From the NCBI GenBank assembly GCA_963565915.1, contig OY751485.1, forward strand, positions 1,736,001-1,800,000: a stretch of 64,000 bases of DNA, given 5' to 3'. Of this stretch, positions 23,110 through 31,950 are shown one piece after another (the first letter of the stretch is position 1; each line of letters opens with the position of its first letter). Source of the DNA: Entoloma clypeatum (lineage: Eukaryota; Basidiomycota; Agaricomycetes; Agaricales; Entolomataceae). Position numbers and translations under genes: made by a program. The notes beneath the pieces were generated by a model, which searched no databases, was not told the origin of the DNA, and saw only the letters and a list, made by a program, of their open reading frames with translations.

Positions 23110-23124
23110 CCGGGGCCCATAACC
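23110..23124 (-). other. Primer-binding site of copia C (initiator tRNA-Met anticodon type)
   Basis: Immediately inside the 5' LTR the minus strand reads GGTTATGGGCCCCGG. This complements the anticodon stem-loop of initiator tRNA-Met (GGGCCCAUAACC) and not its 3' end. Drosophila copia is known to prime from such an internally cleaved tRNA fragment. Confidence 0.75.
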
Positions 23125-23430
23125 TGTTGAAGTTCCACCTGGGCACTAGCCGCAAGTGTACTGAAGCAACCGGCTACAGTGGAAGTACTCTACGATACCG
23201 TTCTGACCACTTACATTGGAGAGGGTGAGGCTGGTGAGAGCGGTTGAGGCTGGTAAGAGCGATGGAGGCGGTTAAGAGTCAAGAGACAACTTGTTGATAT
23301 TGACAGTTTCCTGGTCTTATATACCGTACTACTGTTTGTACCAACCAAATAAGTATGTAATCGAAGATGTGTAAAGGTCACGTGATATAATCTAATCTAA
23401 TCTAATCTACGTGATGGAAAAGTTTCAACA
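23125..23430 (-). repeat. 5' LTR of copia C
   Basis: 306 bp copy matching 17591-17896 except for one visible substitution. Confidence 0.95.
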
Positions 23431-23435
23431 TCCAC

Positions 23436-23488
23436 TTCGTTCCTAAGTTTGGGCTCGCGACGTTGTTTGACTTAGCGTCGCCTCAACA
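23436..23488 (+). repeat. 5' LTR of gypsy B, right part
   Basis: Last 53 bp of B's left LTR (TTCGTTCCTAAG... to CCTCAACA), separated from 17355-17590 by copia C and its TSD copy. It matches 36062-36114. Confidence 0.9.
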
Positions 23489-23829
23489 GAAGAACAAGCT
23501 CTTTCTACTCGCCCGCCCAAACACACACTTCCCACTCTATCATCACTATCCCCGCCGTTTCGCACTTTTGCGCTAAAAGTCGCACTTCGTTATTACACGC
23601 GGACCCTAGCATTAAGGGGGATCTCCCGGACTTCAGGGATAAGAAGAGAAACACTTGGCGCACCCACTATATCTAGCGTTGCCGTTTGAGACACATAGGG
23701 AAACGTTGAGCCTGTCCCGTGTCGAGGTGACTAAAGGCCGACGCAACTAACCTTCGGGAAAGCTGCTGGCGCGTGTGACGGTTGGAGAGAGCAGACCATA
23801 CACGTCTAGATCACAAAAGGTGTTCCAAC
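23489..23829 (+). other. Leader of gypsy B, left part
   Basis: Non-coding sequence after B's LTR, interrupted by copia D at 23830 and continued at 30590-30824. I could not identify the tRNA complementary to the primer site. Confidence 0.6.
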
Positions 23830-24178
23830 TGTTGAACATATCGCCAGATATGAACACACCATGTGCTTGTCACAGGAAGTGACTATAAGTCACTATTACC
23901 ATATATGTGAGTTTATGGTACAACCACGGACGCATGACTTGTTTATGTATTGTTTGTACAATGGTCCGTGCGCATATTGGATTAGTATAAATACCCATGT
24001 ATTTAGTACGATGAATCCTAACTTCTTGAACACCCCAGTTCTCTGAGTTAACTAACAGCTAGTATAGCTTCTAAATTCTCTATAGTTACTCTTAACCAGG
24101 TCAGTAGAGCTTCCACTATGCCTTCGTACCGATATACCCTCAGCGCCCTTTGGGCAGCTTGGGTCGGTTACATCATTA
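23830..24178 (+). repeat. 5' LTR of copia D
   Basis: 349 bp, identical to the right LTR. It contains TATAAATA at about 23987-23994, a good candidate core promoter for the genomic transcript. Confidence 0.95.
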
Positions 24179-24417
24179 GGTTATGGGCCCCGGCCCTAGC
24201 GCCGCACGCTCTCAGTATCCTAGCATTTGCGCTACTATTGGCAGCATCCGCTTTGTATGCTGGCCTGGAGACTGGCTTCCTCAGCATCGAATACGTCGAG
24301 CTCGATGGTTCCCTCAACGGTGAACCTCGTAGCATTCGAGGTATTGAATGTACCTTTGAATGGGCCATTCTTGATCGATTGCTTGAGAGAATCCCTGTCA
24401 CAATGATCGTATCATGA
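24118..24417 (+). CDS. Copia D leader ORF 1, hydrophobic, 99 aa
   Basis: Opens at ATG 24118 inside the LTR, crosses the LTR/primer-site junction and ends at TGA 24415-24417. The product MPSYRYTLSALWAAWVGYII continues with a hydrophobic segment (LAPHALSILAFALLLAASAL) that could span a membrane, then a polar tail. No similarity recognised. It may be a fortuitous frame in a long leader, but it is followed 12 bp later by a longer one. Confidence 0.35.
   Translation: MPSYRYTLSALWAAWVGYIIRLWAPALAPHALSILAFALLLAASALYAGLETGFLSIEYVELDGSLNGEPRSIRGIECTFEWAILDRLLERIPVTMIVS
24179..24193 (+). other. Primer-binding site of copia D
   Basis: GGTTATGGGCCCCGG directly after the LTR, the same 15 bases as in copia C, complementary to the initiator tRNA-Met anticodon stem-loop. 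Confidence 0.75.
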
Positions 24418-24429
24418 GAGCAAGTCCAT

Positions 24430-24954
24430 ATGGTGCCAACGGCACAGGGCTCAGTCCCTTCAGGTCTTGATGACAATGGACGCATCGTTGCTCGTTGCGG
24501 AGTGTGTCGACAACTCGTTGTTGACAGTCAGCATTGCCCAAGGCATTGCATAGACAACACTACCTTTGACTACTCGTGTACTACGTGTGATGCAGGAGGA
24601 GCAAGGACTCGAGCTTTGAACCACAGACGGCGTAATCGCCGTACTGAGGTACCTGTTGCGGTACCTACCCAAGATGGAGATCCTACGGATCCTCCGCCCG
24701 TGTATGTTGATGATGGGACCATCCCTGAAGCACACGGCGCACCTCCTCTTTCGCCTCCGGCCCGACAAGTTCGGTTACCGGACAATGACACCTTAATTGA
24801 GGCGGCGAACAGAGCGAATGAAGTCATGCTCCCTGTTCAGGGAGGATCTTGCACCTGTGGGCAGCACAGCACTCAGGGTGCACATGACGATTGGGTAGAA
24901 CTAGTGATGGCATTTCATATGCTACCACTAGACCAAACAGGGGACCAAGAATGA
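24430..24954 (+). CDS. Copia D leader ORF 2, Cys/His-rich, 174 aa
   Basis: Open frame from MVPTAQGSVPSG to LDQTGDQE between the 5' LTR and gag, an unusual place for a gene in a copia element. Residues about 23-55 hold clustered cysteines and histidines: CGVC, then C-x3-HC, then C-x2-C (CGVCRQLVVDSQHC, HCIDNTTFDYSCTTC), a possible zinc-binding fold. A basic stretch NHRRRNRRTE follows, then a Pro/Asp-rich linker and a second Cys pair (CTCG). I recognise no family. The element is otherwise undamaged and young, so a kept frame of this length is suggestive, but function is unknown. Confidence 0.45.
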   Translation: MVPTAQGSVPSGLDDNGRIVARCGVCRQLVVDSQHCPRHCIDNTTFDYSCTTCDAGGARTRALNHRRRNRRTEVPVAVPTQDGDPTDPPPVYVDDGTIPEAHGAPPLSPPARQVRLPDNDTLIEAANRANEVMLPVQGGSCTCGQHSTQGAHDDWVELVMAFHMLPLDQTGDQE

Positions 24955-25044
24955 TGACCGACAAGGCAGCTCGTCTATTTATTTTTCTGATGCGCTTTTT
25001 CGGAAAAACACATGCTGATTCTATTTATGTTTCGCAGCATCATC

Positions 25045-26484
25045 ATGTCCTCAAACTCCAAACTCGACCTCGCTTCTTCCGTTCCCAAGCTCACCACCAC
25101 CAACTTCTCCGTCTATCAGGAGAAGATGAGCGCCTACCTTAAGGCGGCTAAAGTGTGGAGGATCGTCACCGGCGACAAGAAGTTCCCGGCTGACCCCAAA
25201 GAGACAGATTTCCAAGACAAGTTAAACACTTGGCATGAGCAGGACGATCAGGCCCAAGGCCTTATTCAGATGTCCATTTCGGACTCTCTCGTCCATCACA
25301 TCAAAGGAGCTAAAACCTCCAAGGAGATGTGGGACCTGATCGCCACAAAACTGTCCACGGTCGGTCCGTCCACCGTCTTTGCTGATTTCCAGCAACTCCT
25401 CCGCACCTCTCTTTCTCCCGCTGATCCTTTATCTGGCATCGATAAGATGCAAACCCTTTTCCAACGACTCGAGCACAACCATATAGACATCCCCAAGTTC
25501 GTTCGGATCATGATGATCCTGAATGGACTGCCTCAAGGCTATGATGGTCTAGTGCACAGCATCCTCTTTGATGCGGTACACTATGTGGCGCCTGGCGGCA
25601 ATCAGTCCACGGTACTCGAGATCGGGAAGGTAATCGAGCAAATACGCTCGGAATACTTCCGTAAAAACCCGCACGCTCCACAGTCCCAAGGAGGAGCTCA
25701 CGCGAATAAGATTTCTGCGGTAAAACGCGCTCGGCCCAACCCCCCGAAGTACCAGCCTCGCACTGGACCCTCTCAGGGATCTTCGGAAGGATCGGCTGCT
25801 AACCAGCAGCATTCGCATCAGCACTCCAAGCCCTGGAAAGGCAAGGGACGTGGGACTTCCGCTGGAAAGACCAAGGGCAAAGGACCCTGGAAAGGTAAAG
25901 AGAAGGCGCATTTTGCCTCCTCTGCCATGGATAGCGCCCCTGATGGGCAGCTTCCAATCCAGACCTTACCCAACACAGTCATTTACGGAAATGGGTCTAT
26001 CTTCACTCCGCACCCCTCATCATCCACCGACTGGAGGATAAGGAACAACCAATCGCTTGCGATCGGTAATATTCCTGGCCCAGGCCCTTTCACGGACCTG
26101 GATGGAGCGCGCACACTGGCTAACAGCATTGGTGTCCCTCCAACAGCGCAGAATCTGACTCGCCTCGTCGATGTCCCCGCACTTCAACGTAATGAAGCTG
26201 CGACGTCAAGGCCGCTCTCAGTGCCTCCGACAATGGACCCCCGGAATCACCGCATTCCGGTTTTCGAAGAGACGCCAAGTAGAATCAGCTGGGCCGATGA
26301 GATGGATACAGAAGACATAGCCCCCACCATAAGGGGCTATTACGATGAAGGATACGTCAACGACTATATGGAGTATGAAGTTTCCCGTGGTAATGGAAAC
26401 AACGACGACATGGGGTACATTTCACATTCAACAGCACGTACAATGCAGTTAACAAATACTTCACAGAAGCCTCTTTGGAGATGA
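25045..26484 (+). CDS. Copia D Gag, ends at in-frame TGA before Pol
   Basis: Gag of a copia element, 479 codons from the chosen Met at 25045 (MSSNSKLDLASSVPKLTTTN); an upstream in-frame Met at 25012 is possible. It has the UBN2-type capsid features WHEQDDQAQGLIQMSISDSL and SKEMWDLIATKLS. A Lys/Gly-rich basic tract (KPWKGKGRGTSAGKTKGKG) stands where a CCHC knuckle is usual. It stops at TGA 26482-26484 after SQKPLWR, and the same frame continues into pol. Confidence 0.9.
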   Translation: MSSNSKLDLASSVPKLTTTNFSVYQEKMSAYLKAAKVWRIVTGDKKFPADPKETDFQDKLNTWHEQDDQAQGLIQMSISDSLVHHIKGAKTSKEMWDLIATKLSTVGPSTVFADFQQLLRTSLSPADPLSGIDKMQTLFQRLEHNHIDIPKFVRIMMILNGLPQGYDGLVHSILFDAVHYVAPGGNQSTVLEIGKVIEQIRSEYFRKNPHAPQSQGGAHANKISAVKRARPNPPKYQPRTGPSQGSSEGSAANQQHSHQHSKPWKGKGRGTSAGKTKGKGPWKGKEKAHFASSAMDSAPDGQLPIQTLPNTVIYGNGSIFTPHPSSSTDWRIRNNQSLAIGNIPGPGPFTDLDGARTLANSIGVPPTAQNLTRLVDVPALQRNEAATSRPLSVPPTMDPRNHRIPVFEETPSRISWADEMDTEDIAPTIRGYYDEGYVNDYMEYEVSRGNGNNDDMGYISHSTARTMQLTNTSQKPLWR

Positions 26485-29400
26485 GTGAATGGACGGCGGT
26501 CCAATGTATTTATATCACCTGCTGTACACGCGCTTATAGCGCAAATAAATTCTCATTATGCGAATTGTGCTGAATGTAAGAAACAGAATCAATCCAATTG
26601 GATTCTTGATTCAGGTGCATCGTTGCACTTTACCTATGACATCAATGATTTCATTGAGTATACCCCATTAAAAGATCGTCAATCTGTGCAAATTGCGCAG
26701 AAAGGTCACACTATTCAGATCCTTGGACAAGGAACGGTGTTGATTAATCACACCATCAAGAAAAACGGGCGAGAACAAAATAAAATAACTCGTCTATCAC
26801 CCGTTTATTATATACCAGATTTAGACGTTCGTCTTTTATCTGTAGGCGAGATCCTTAAACAAGGAAATGAAATTAGCGGACGATTTGGTTCGATCGCGCT
26901 AAAGACCAATTCAGGTCTTCCTTTGTTTATGTGTTATCCTCATAAGGCAAATGAATCGATTTATTGGCTAAATGCCACGATCATTAAAGAGGAACGAATA
27001 CACTTGGTTAGTCTTAGTGTCTCACAATCTGTTGATTATGACACCTGGCACAAGCGATTCGGACACCCTTCACATGAAGTACTGCGACATGCTTCTAAAC
27101 ATGTCAAAGGTTTCAATGGAGTGGACAAACCGTCCACTGAGCGACCCTGCAAAGGATGCGCTCTTGGAAAGATGCCTTCAAAATCTTTCCCACCATCTCA
27201 GACACGCGCCAAAGCACCTCTTGAGCTAATCCATTCGGATTTAAAGCAATTCAAGAAGGCGACTTATGGCAAATATAATTATTATATCAGCTTTGTTGAT
27301 GACTACACGTCACACGCCTGGATCTCTTTATTGAGACTAAAATCCGATGCACACTCTGCACTTCGTGATTTTAATACCATGGTTAAAAACCAGTTCAATA
27401 CGACAATTAAAACTTGGCGTTTTGATGGCGGCGGTGAGTTTGTCCCTTTCCAAGCAGATATGCGTGAGATGGGAATCCAGGGTGAAGTTACTGTGCCGCA
27501 CCAACCACAACAAAACGGTCGCGCGGAACGCTTTAACAGAACTTTAATGGATAAAGCACTTGCTATATTGCATGATGCTTGCCTACCCGAAACATGGATT
27601 CAATTTGCGGTAGAACATGCACTTCACTTGTATAACCGAACTCCATTGAGAAGACATGAATGGCTTACTCCGTATGAGTCCCTTAAAAAGGAAAAGCCTG
27701 ATGTGTCGAACCTACACGTTTTTGGATGTGGTGCTTACGTTTTTCTTCCAAAAGAAATTCGCACTACCACCGCTAAATCCGAACTGATGATTTTCATTGG
27801 ATTTAAAACTGGAACTAAAGGTTACCGGTTTATGCGGATTCCAAACAACGTAGTCTTCATAGGTGTCACAGCAATGTTTGATGAACAGCTGTTCCCTAAA
27901 TGTTCTACAATGAACAAAATACCTTCGATAACACAATACCATGATCCAACATCAGACGATATGGGAAACAATGATGAAAATGGACATGATGGCCCGTCTG
28001 TTTTACCAACCGACGATTTCCATTCGGAAAACAATGATGCACATGGTCCTGGCGGTTCACGTTACCCGCTTAATCCAGGAAACCATGATGACAATCATAA
28101 CCTCCCTGATACAAATAGCGACCAAACTGGTCAGCTTCCCGAAGGTTCCAGTCAGACTTCTGATGGAACGAACAGACAGGACACCGCTGAGAATCAGCAG
28201 TGGGTTCCCCGGACTCGCAATCCAGGGAAACGTGTGCGCACAGATGCGCCCAACGATGATCATACCTTACCAGGAGATTATCGCCCACAAACTGATCGTC
28301 CTCGTCGTACTCGGGTTATACCCCAGCGTCCTGGAAATGTTTACGGGAATAACCCGGCTGAGGCCTTGCGTCAAAATCAGCGTGATTGGAGCAGAACCGT
28401 TCAGGAGGATTCACGGCGATACGCCTATAACCCCCGATCGGAGACCAGACCCCAGCAATCTGGCGCTGTTCCATCAACTAGCTCCGCTGATCCTCAGATG
28501 TATCAGAACAATTCCAATCCGAATCCGGATATAAATATGGAGGAATCACTCTATATTAGGGAAGGGGGAGGACAGTCACAAATGCTTGCGCACTTGCTAT
28601 CTAAGGCAATCCCTGCATATGACGAAATTCCACAAGACCCAAAGTCTTGGCAAATGAAGGACATAAATAAGCTACCTGAAAAGGAAAAGCTTGAATGGAA
28701 AGCAGCATGCCGTGAGGAACTAGAAGCCCTCCGGAAGCGCAATGTCTTTAAGTTGGTTGACCTGCCTAAAGGTCGTAAAACCATCAGAAACCGATGGGTA
28801 TTCGACGTCAAAACTGACGGACGAAAGAAGGCACGACTCGTTGCCAAGGGTTTCTCACAGATCGAGGGTATCGATTTTGATGAGATCTTCTCACCCGTGA
28901 TACGTTTCGAGACTATCCGAATCCTCTTCGCCGTAGCTGCGCTTGAAGGATGGGTGATTGAAGGAGTAGATGTCAAATCAGCTTTTCTCTATGGAGAGCT
29001 CGATGAGGAAATCTATATGAATCAACCCGAGGGCTTTGTTGTCAAAGGCCAAGAACGGAAGGTCATCCGTTTATTAAAAGCACTCTATGGCCTAAAACAG
29101 GCTGCGAGAGCGTGGTGGATCGCGCTCAACGCATCAATGGAGAAGCTAGGTTTTACTCGATGTAGAACCGACTCAGGCATCTTTGTTTACCACAACAAAC
29201 AATCAGGTGATTTGATAATCGCTTTGATCTATGTTGATGACGGCCTGTTCATGGGATCAAACCCAGATCTTGTTCGCAAGATAAAATCTGACTTTAAAAA
29301 TAAATGGGAAAGTCGTGATCTTGGTATTGCTAAAGAATTCTTGCGTATGAGAATACGTCAAGATTCAGAAAAGCAGATCGTAACAATCGATCAGTCAGAA

Positions 29401-30228
29401 TACCTGAGGAAGATCATTAAGCGCTTTGGCTTAGAAAATGCAAAGGCTGCTGACACTCCACTCCCAAAGGGTTATTACCCTGCACCAAATGAGGGGGAGG
29501 TGGATCCCACACTCAAAACAAGGTACCAAATGATCATTGGATCGTTATTGTACTTGTCCATTGGAACGAGACCGGACATTGCTTTTGCAGTTGCAAAAAT
29601 GTCACAAATGTCTGCAAACCCTTCCAAAGAGCATGAGAAATACGCTCTGCGGATTATCAGATATCTTGTCGGTACTCAAGACTATTCTATAGTCTATGAT
29701 GGTCGATCCAAGGCTTCTTTTGAAGCATGGACAGATTCAGACTGGGCATCAGACCCATCTGATAGGAAATCCCAATCGGGATATTTCCTTAAGCTTGCAG
29801 GAGGACTTGTTCTTTGGAAAAGTCGCAAGCAAAAGACAGTGGCACATTCGTCCACTGAGGCGGAAATGATTGCTGCCAGTGAATGTTCGCGGGAGTGCGA
29901 ATGGGTTACTCATCTCTTCAAAGAGCTTGGACTACAGGACATTACCAAAATGCCGTTCCATGTAGATAACCAAGGCGCGATTTTCAATGCGCAAAACCCA
30001 GTCACTGAAGGCAGAACCAAACATATAGCAATCCATCACTTTGCTATACGCGATAGAGTTCAAGATGGATTGATCGAACCACGGTTCGTTCCGGGAACAG
30101 AGAATCCGGCTGATATGTTTACCAAGCCACTTGGTCGCCAGGAATTTGAGAAATTCCGTGCTCTACTTCGGATGAAGTTTAAAGAGCCTTATACTCCACT
30201 TACGAAACCTACCCGGGATTCTAAGTGA
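26485..30228 (+). CDS. Copia D Pol: protease, integrase, RT, RNase H, 1247 codons
   Basis: Open frame continuous with gag except for the TGA. Protease WILDSGASLHFTYD lies near residue 35, preceded by CAEC. Integrase has HKRFGHPSH, CKGCALGK, HSDLKQ, DGGGEF and NGRAERFNRTL. A disordered Asn/Gly/Pro-rich linker covers about residues 480-680. RT has KARLVAKGFSQIEGIDFDE, the YVDD box and LYGLKQAARAWW; RNase H has TDSDWASDPSDRKS, SSTEAEMIAASE and VDNQGA. The frame ends 8 bp before the 3' LTR. No frameshift is visible. Expression needs stop readthrough, or the TGA is a recent CGA to TGA mutation. Confidence 0.93.
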   Translation: MNGRRSNVFISPAVHALIAQINSHYANCAECKKQNQSNWILDSGASLHFTYDINDFIEYTPLKDRQSVQIAQKGHTIQILGQGTVLINHTIKKNGREQNKITRLSPVYYIPDLDVRLLSVGEILKQGNEISGRFGSIALKTNSGLPLFMCYPHKANESIYWLNATIIKEERIHLVSLSVSQSVDYDTWHKRFGHPSHEVLRHASKHVKGFNGVDKPSTERPCKGCALGKMPSKSFPPSQTRAKAPLELIHSDLKQFKKATYGKYNYYISFVDDYTSHAWISLLRLKSDAHSALRDFNTMVKNQFNTTIKTWRFDGGGEFVPFQADMREMGIQGEVTVPHQPQQNGRAERFNRTLMDKALAILHDACLPETWIQFAVEHALHLYNRTPLRRHEWLTPYESLKKEKPDVSNLHVFGCGAYVFLPKEIRTTTAKSELMIFIGFKTGTKGYRFMRIPNNVVFIGVTAMFDEQLFPKCSTMNKIPSITQYHDPTSDDMGNNDENGHDGPSVLPTDDFHSENNDAHGPGGSRYPLNPGNHDDNHNLPDTNSDQTGQLPEGSSQTSDGTNRQDTAENQQWVPRTRNPGKRVRTDAPNDDHTLPGDYRPQTDRPRRTRVIPQRPGNVYGNNPAEALRQNQRDWSRTVQEDSRRYAYNPRSETRPQQSGAVPSTSSADPQMYQNNSNPNPDINMEESLYIREGGGQSQMLAHLLSKAIPAYDEIPQDPKSWQMKDINKLPEKEKLEWKAACREELEALRKRNVFKLVDLPKGRKTIRNRWVFDVKTDGRKKARLVAKGFSQIEGIDFDEIFSPVIRFETIRILFAVAALEGWVIEGVDVKSAFLYGELDEEIYMNQPEGFVVKGQERKVIRLLKALYGLKQAARAWWIALNASMEKLGFTRCRTDSGIFVYHNKQSGDLIIALIYVDDGLFMGSNPDLVRKIKSDFKNKWESRDLGIAKEFLRMRIRQDSEKQIVTIDQSEYLRKIIKRFGLENAKAADTPLPKGYYPAPNEGEVDPTLKTRYQMIIGSLLYLSIGTRPDIAFAVAKMSQMSANPSKEHEKYALRIIRYLVGTQDYSIVYDGRSKASFEAWTDSDWASDPSDRKSQSGYFLKLAGGLVLWKSRKQKTVAHSSTEAEMIAASECSRECEWVTHLFKELGLQDITKMPFHVDNQGAIFNAQNPVTEGRTKHIAIHHFAIRDRVQDGLIEPRFVPGTENPADMFTKPLGRQEFEKFRALLRMKFKEPYTPLTKPTRDSK

Positions 30229-30235
30229 GGGGGAG

Positions 30236-30584
30236 TGTTGAACATATCGCCAGATATGAACACACCATGTGCTTGTCACAGGAAGTGACTATAAGTCACT
30301 ATTACCATATATGTGAGTTTATGGTACAACCACGGACGCATGACTTGTTTATGTATTGTTTGTACAATGGTCCGTGCGCATATTGGATTAGTATAAATAC
30401 CCATGTATTTAGTACGATGAATCCTAACTTCTTGAACACCCCAGTTCTCTGAGTTAACTAACAGCTAGTATAGCTTCTAAATTCTCTATAGTTACTCTTA
30501 ACCAGGTCAGTAGAGCTTCCACTATGCCTTCGTACCGATATACCCTCAGCGCCCTTTGGGCAGCTTGGGTCGGTTACATCATTA
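30236..30584 (+). repeat. 3' LTR of copia D
   Basis: 349 bp, identical to 23830-24178. Confidence 0.95.
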
Positions 30585-30824
30585 CCAACCCCCGACCCTA
30601 TTTCAGGATATCAACCAGTCCAGCACGCGTAGGGGATCTGACCACGTGGACTTCATTTTTCCTAGATCTTCCTTTGCTCGGGTAAATCGGCTACCTGGGT
30701 AAACAGATCGCTCTTTGGGTTTTTTCTTTTAGATTTTTTCCCACCTAAGCGTTAGAACAGGGTCGCGCACCCGACGCAAGGTACTACTGTTCCAAAAACA
30801 ACCACTCCCCCTCATCACACCATC

Positions 30825-31920
30825 ATGGCCAAAGGCACCAATGCCCAATTCGACAAAGAATTTGAACACCACCACGCACCATCACCCTTACCTCCGATAC
30901 CACTGTTCAATCCCCCCCCCCCCACAAAACAACAATTGTGGAAGGAAATTAGAAGTCGCCGCGGATCCCGGCAAATACAATGGATCCAAAGCAACGTTCA
31001 CAGTATGGTGGACTAAGATGCTCGCATGGCTCAGGGTCAACCGAGAACTATTCAATGGAGAAGAAGAAGTGTGCATTGCAGTGTGGTCACGATTGGACGG
31101 TCCCACGGCAGGAGTTTACGGGGAAACCCGTTTGAATCAATGTATGGAATCAGAAGATTGGCCAACATACTGAGAGCTAGTTGGTGAAATCACAACGAGG
31201 TTTCGTCCCACCACTGAGATCGAATGGGCCCGATCCAAAATCGAGAGCTTTAAGCAAGGTTCAATGAAGACCGATGATTGGATTACGCAATTCGGGACCC
31301 TGGTGATCAAGGGCAAGATCGAGGAAAGGCACGGTGTAACCCTTTTGGAAAGGAACGCCAAGGAATCTATCATGCAACAACTCTTCCAGCAAGGGAGGAG
31401 GAAGTCCACGGTGCAGGGCACCTGTGAAGAAATTTTGGCAATCGGCAGAGCGGAAGAGACCTTCACAGCAAGACCAGGCATGAGGACTGGCAATAACTTT
31501 GGACAACAACGTAACACATGGGGCAATCGGCCTGCATATGGACAACAGCAGCAACAGAGGCCCTTTGGGCAACAACAGAATGGGGGGTACCGTCCTCAAC
31601 AACAAAACGGTCAACAACAACAGCAGCAACCACGACGGGATCCAAATGCAATGGACGTCAATAGGAACCAGAGACGCGCTCCTGGTAATTGTTATAACTG
31701 CGACGGACAGGGGCATTTTGCCTGAGATTGCAGACAGCCGCAGCGCAGGGTACAAGCAGCAATGATCGAACAGATTGATGAACAAGAGGAGGAAAAAATT
31801 TTGAGACAAATCAACGTGAGGCGTCAAGCGCGCCAAGCTAATAATGGACGGCAGGGCCAACCGGCTCAGAACAACGGACAGGCTGCAGCGCAGCAGGATT
31901 TTGTAAACGTCAACCAGTAA
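30825..31920 (+). pseudogene. Gypsy B Gag (decayed)
   Basis: Starts MAKGTNAQFDKEFEHHHAPS, shifts frame at the C-homopolymer near 30911-30923, then reads WKE/VAADPGKYNGSKATFTVWWT as capsid. Further reading meets TGA at 31171-31173, then ELVGEITTRFRPTTEIEWAR, a Gln/Asn-rich segment and the zinc knuckle CYNCDGQGHFA-stop-DC, where TGA at 31723-31725 replaces the expected Arg codon. It ends FVNVNQ. The knuckle stop fits CGA to TGA at CpG. The homopolymer shift could be real or a sequencing error. Confidence 0.85.
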
Positions 31921-31950
31921 TTCCCCCGCTGGCTCTGACAAATCGATATG

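Larger units (their letters stand above)
17591..23430 (-). mobile_element. Copia C: young Ty1/copia element
   Basis: Complete 5840-bp element on the minus strand with 306-bp LTRs (17591-17896 and 23125-23430) starting TGTTG and ending CAACA. They differ at one position I could see (T versus C, near 17728 and 23262). The TSD TCCAC lies at 17586-17590 and 23431-23435, inside gypsy B's LTR. A polypurine tract of seven G (minus strand) abuts the 3' LTR, and a tRNA-iMet-like primer site abuts the 5' LTR. The gag-pol frame is uninterrupted, so the element could be autonomous. Confidence 0.95.
23830..30584 (+). mobile_element. Copia D: very young Ty1/copia element
   Basis: 6755-bp element with two 349-bp LTRs (23830-24178 and 30236-30584) that I read as identical over their whole length. 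The 5-bp TSD CCAAC lies at 23825-23829 and 30585-30589, inside gypsy B's leader. The LTR starts TGTTG but ends CATTA rather than CA. An iMet-type primer site follows the left LTR and a GAGGGGGAG polypurine tract precedes the right one. Gag and pol are both open, in the same frame, separated by one TGA. An unusually long leader of about 870 bp holds two further open frames. Confidence 0.95.

Noticed and set aside
23110..23124. A tRNA gene remnant (matches the tRNA-iMet anticodon arm)
   Set aside because: Only 15 bases match, and the position directly inside an LTR in two elements identifies it as a primer-binding site.
30236..30452. 75-aa frame beginning at the end of copia D pol
   Set aside because: It lies within the 3' LTR and is repeated in the 5' LTR; no sign of a product.
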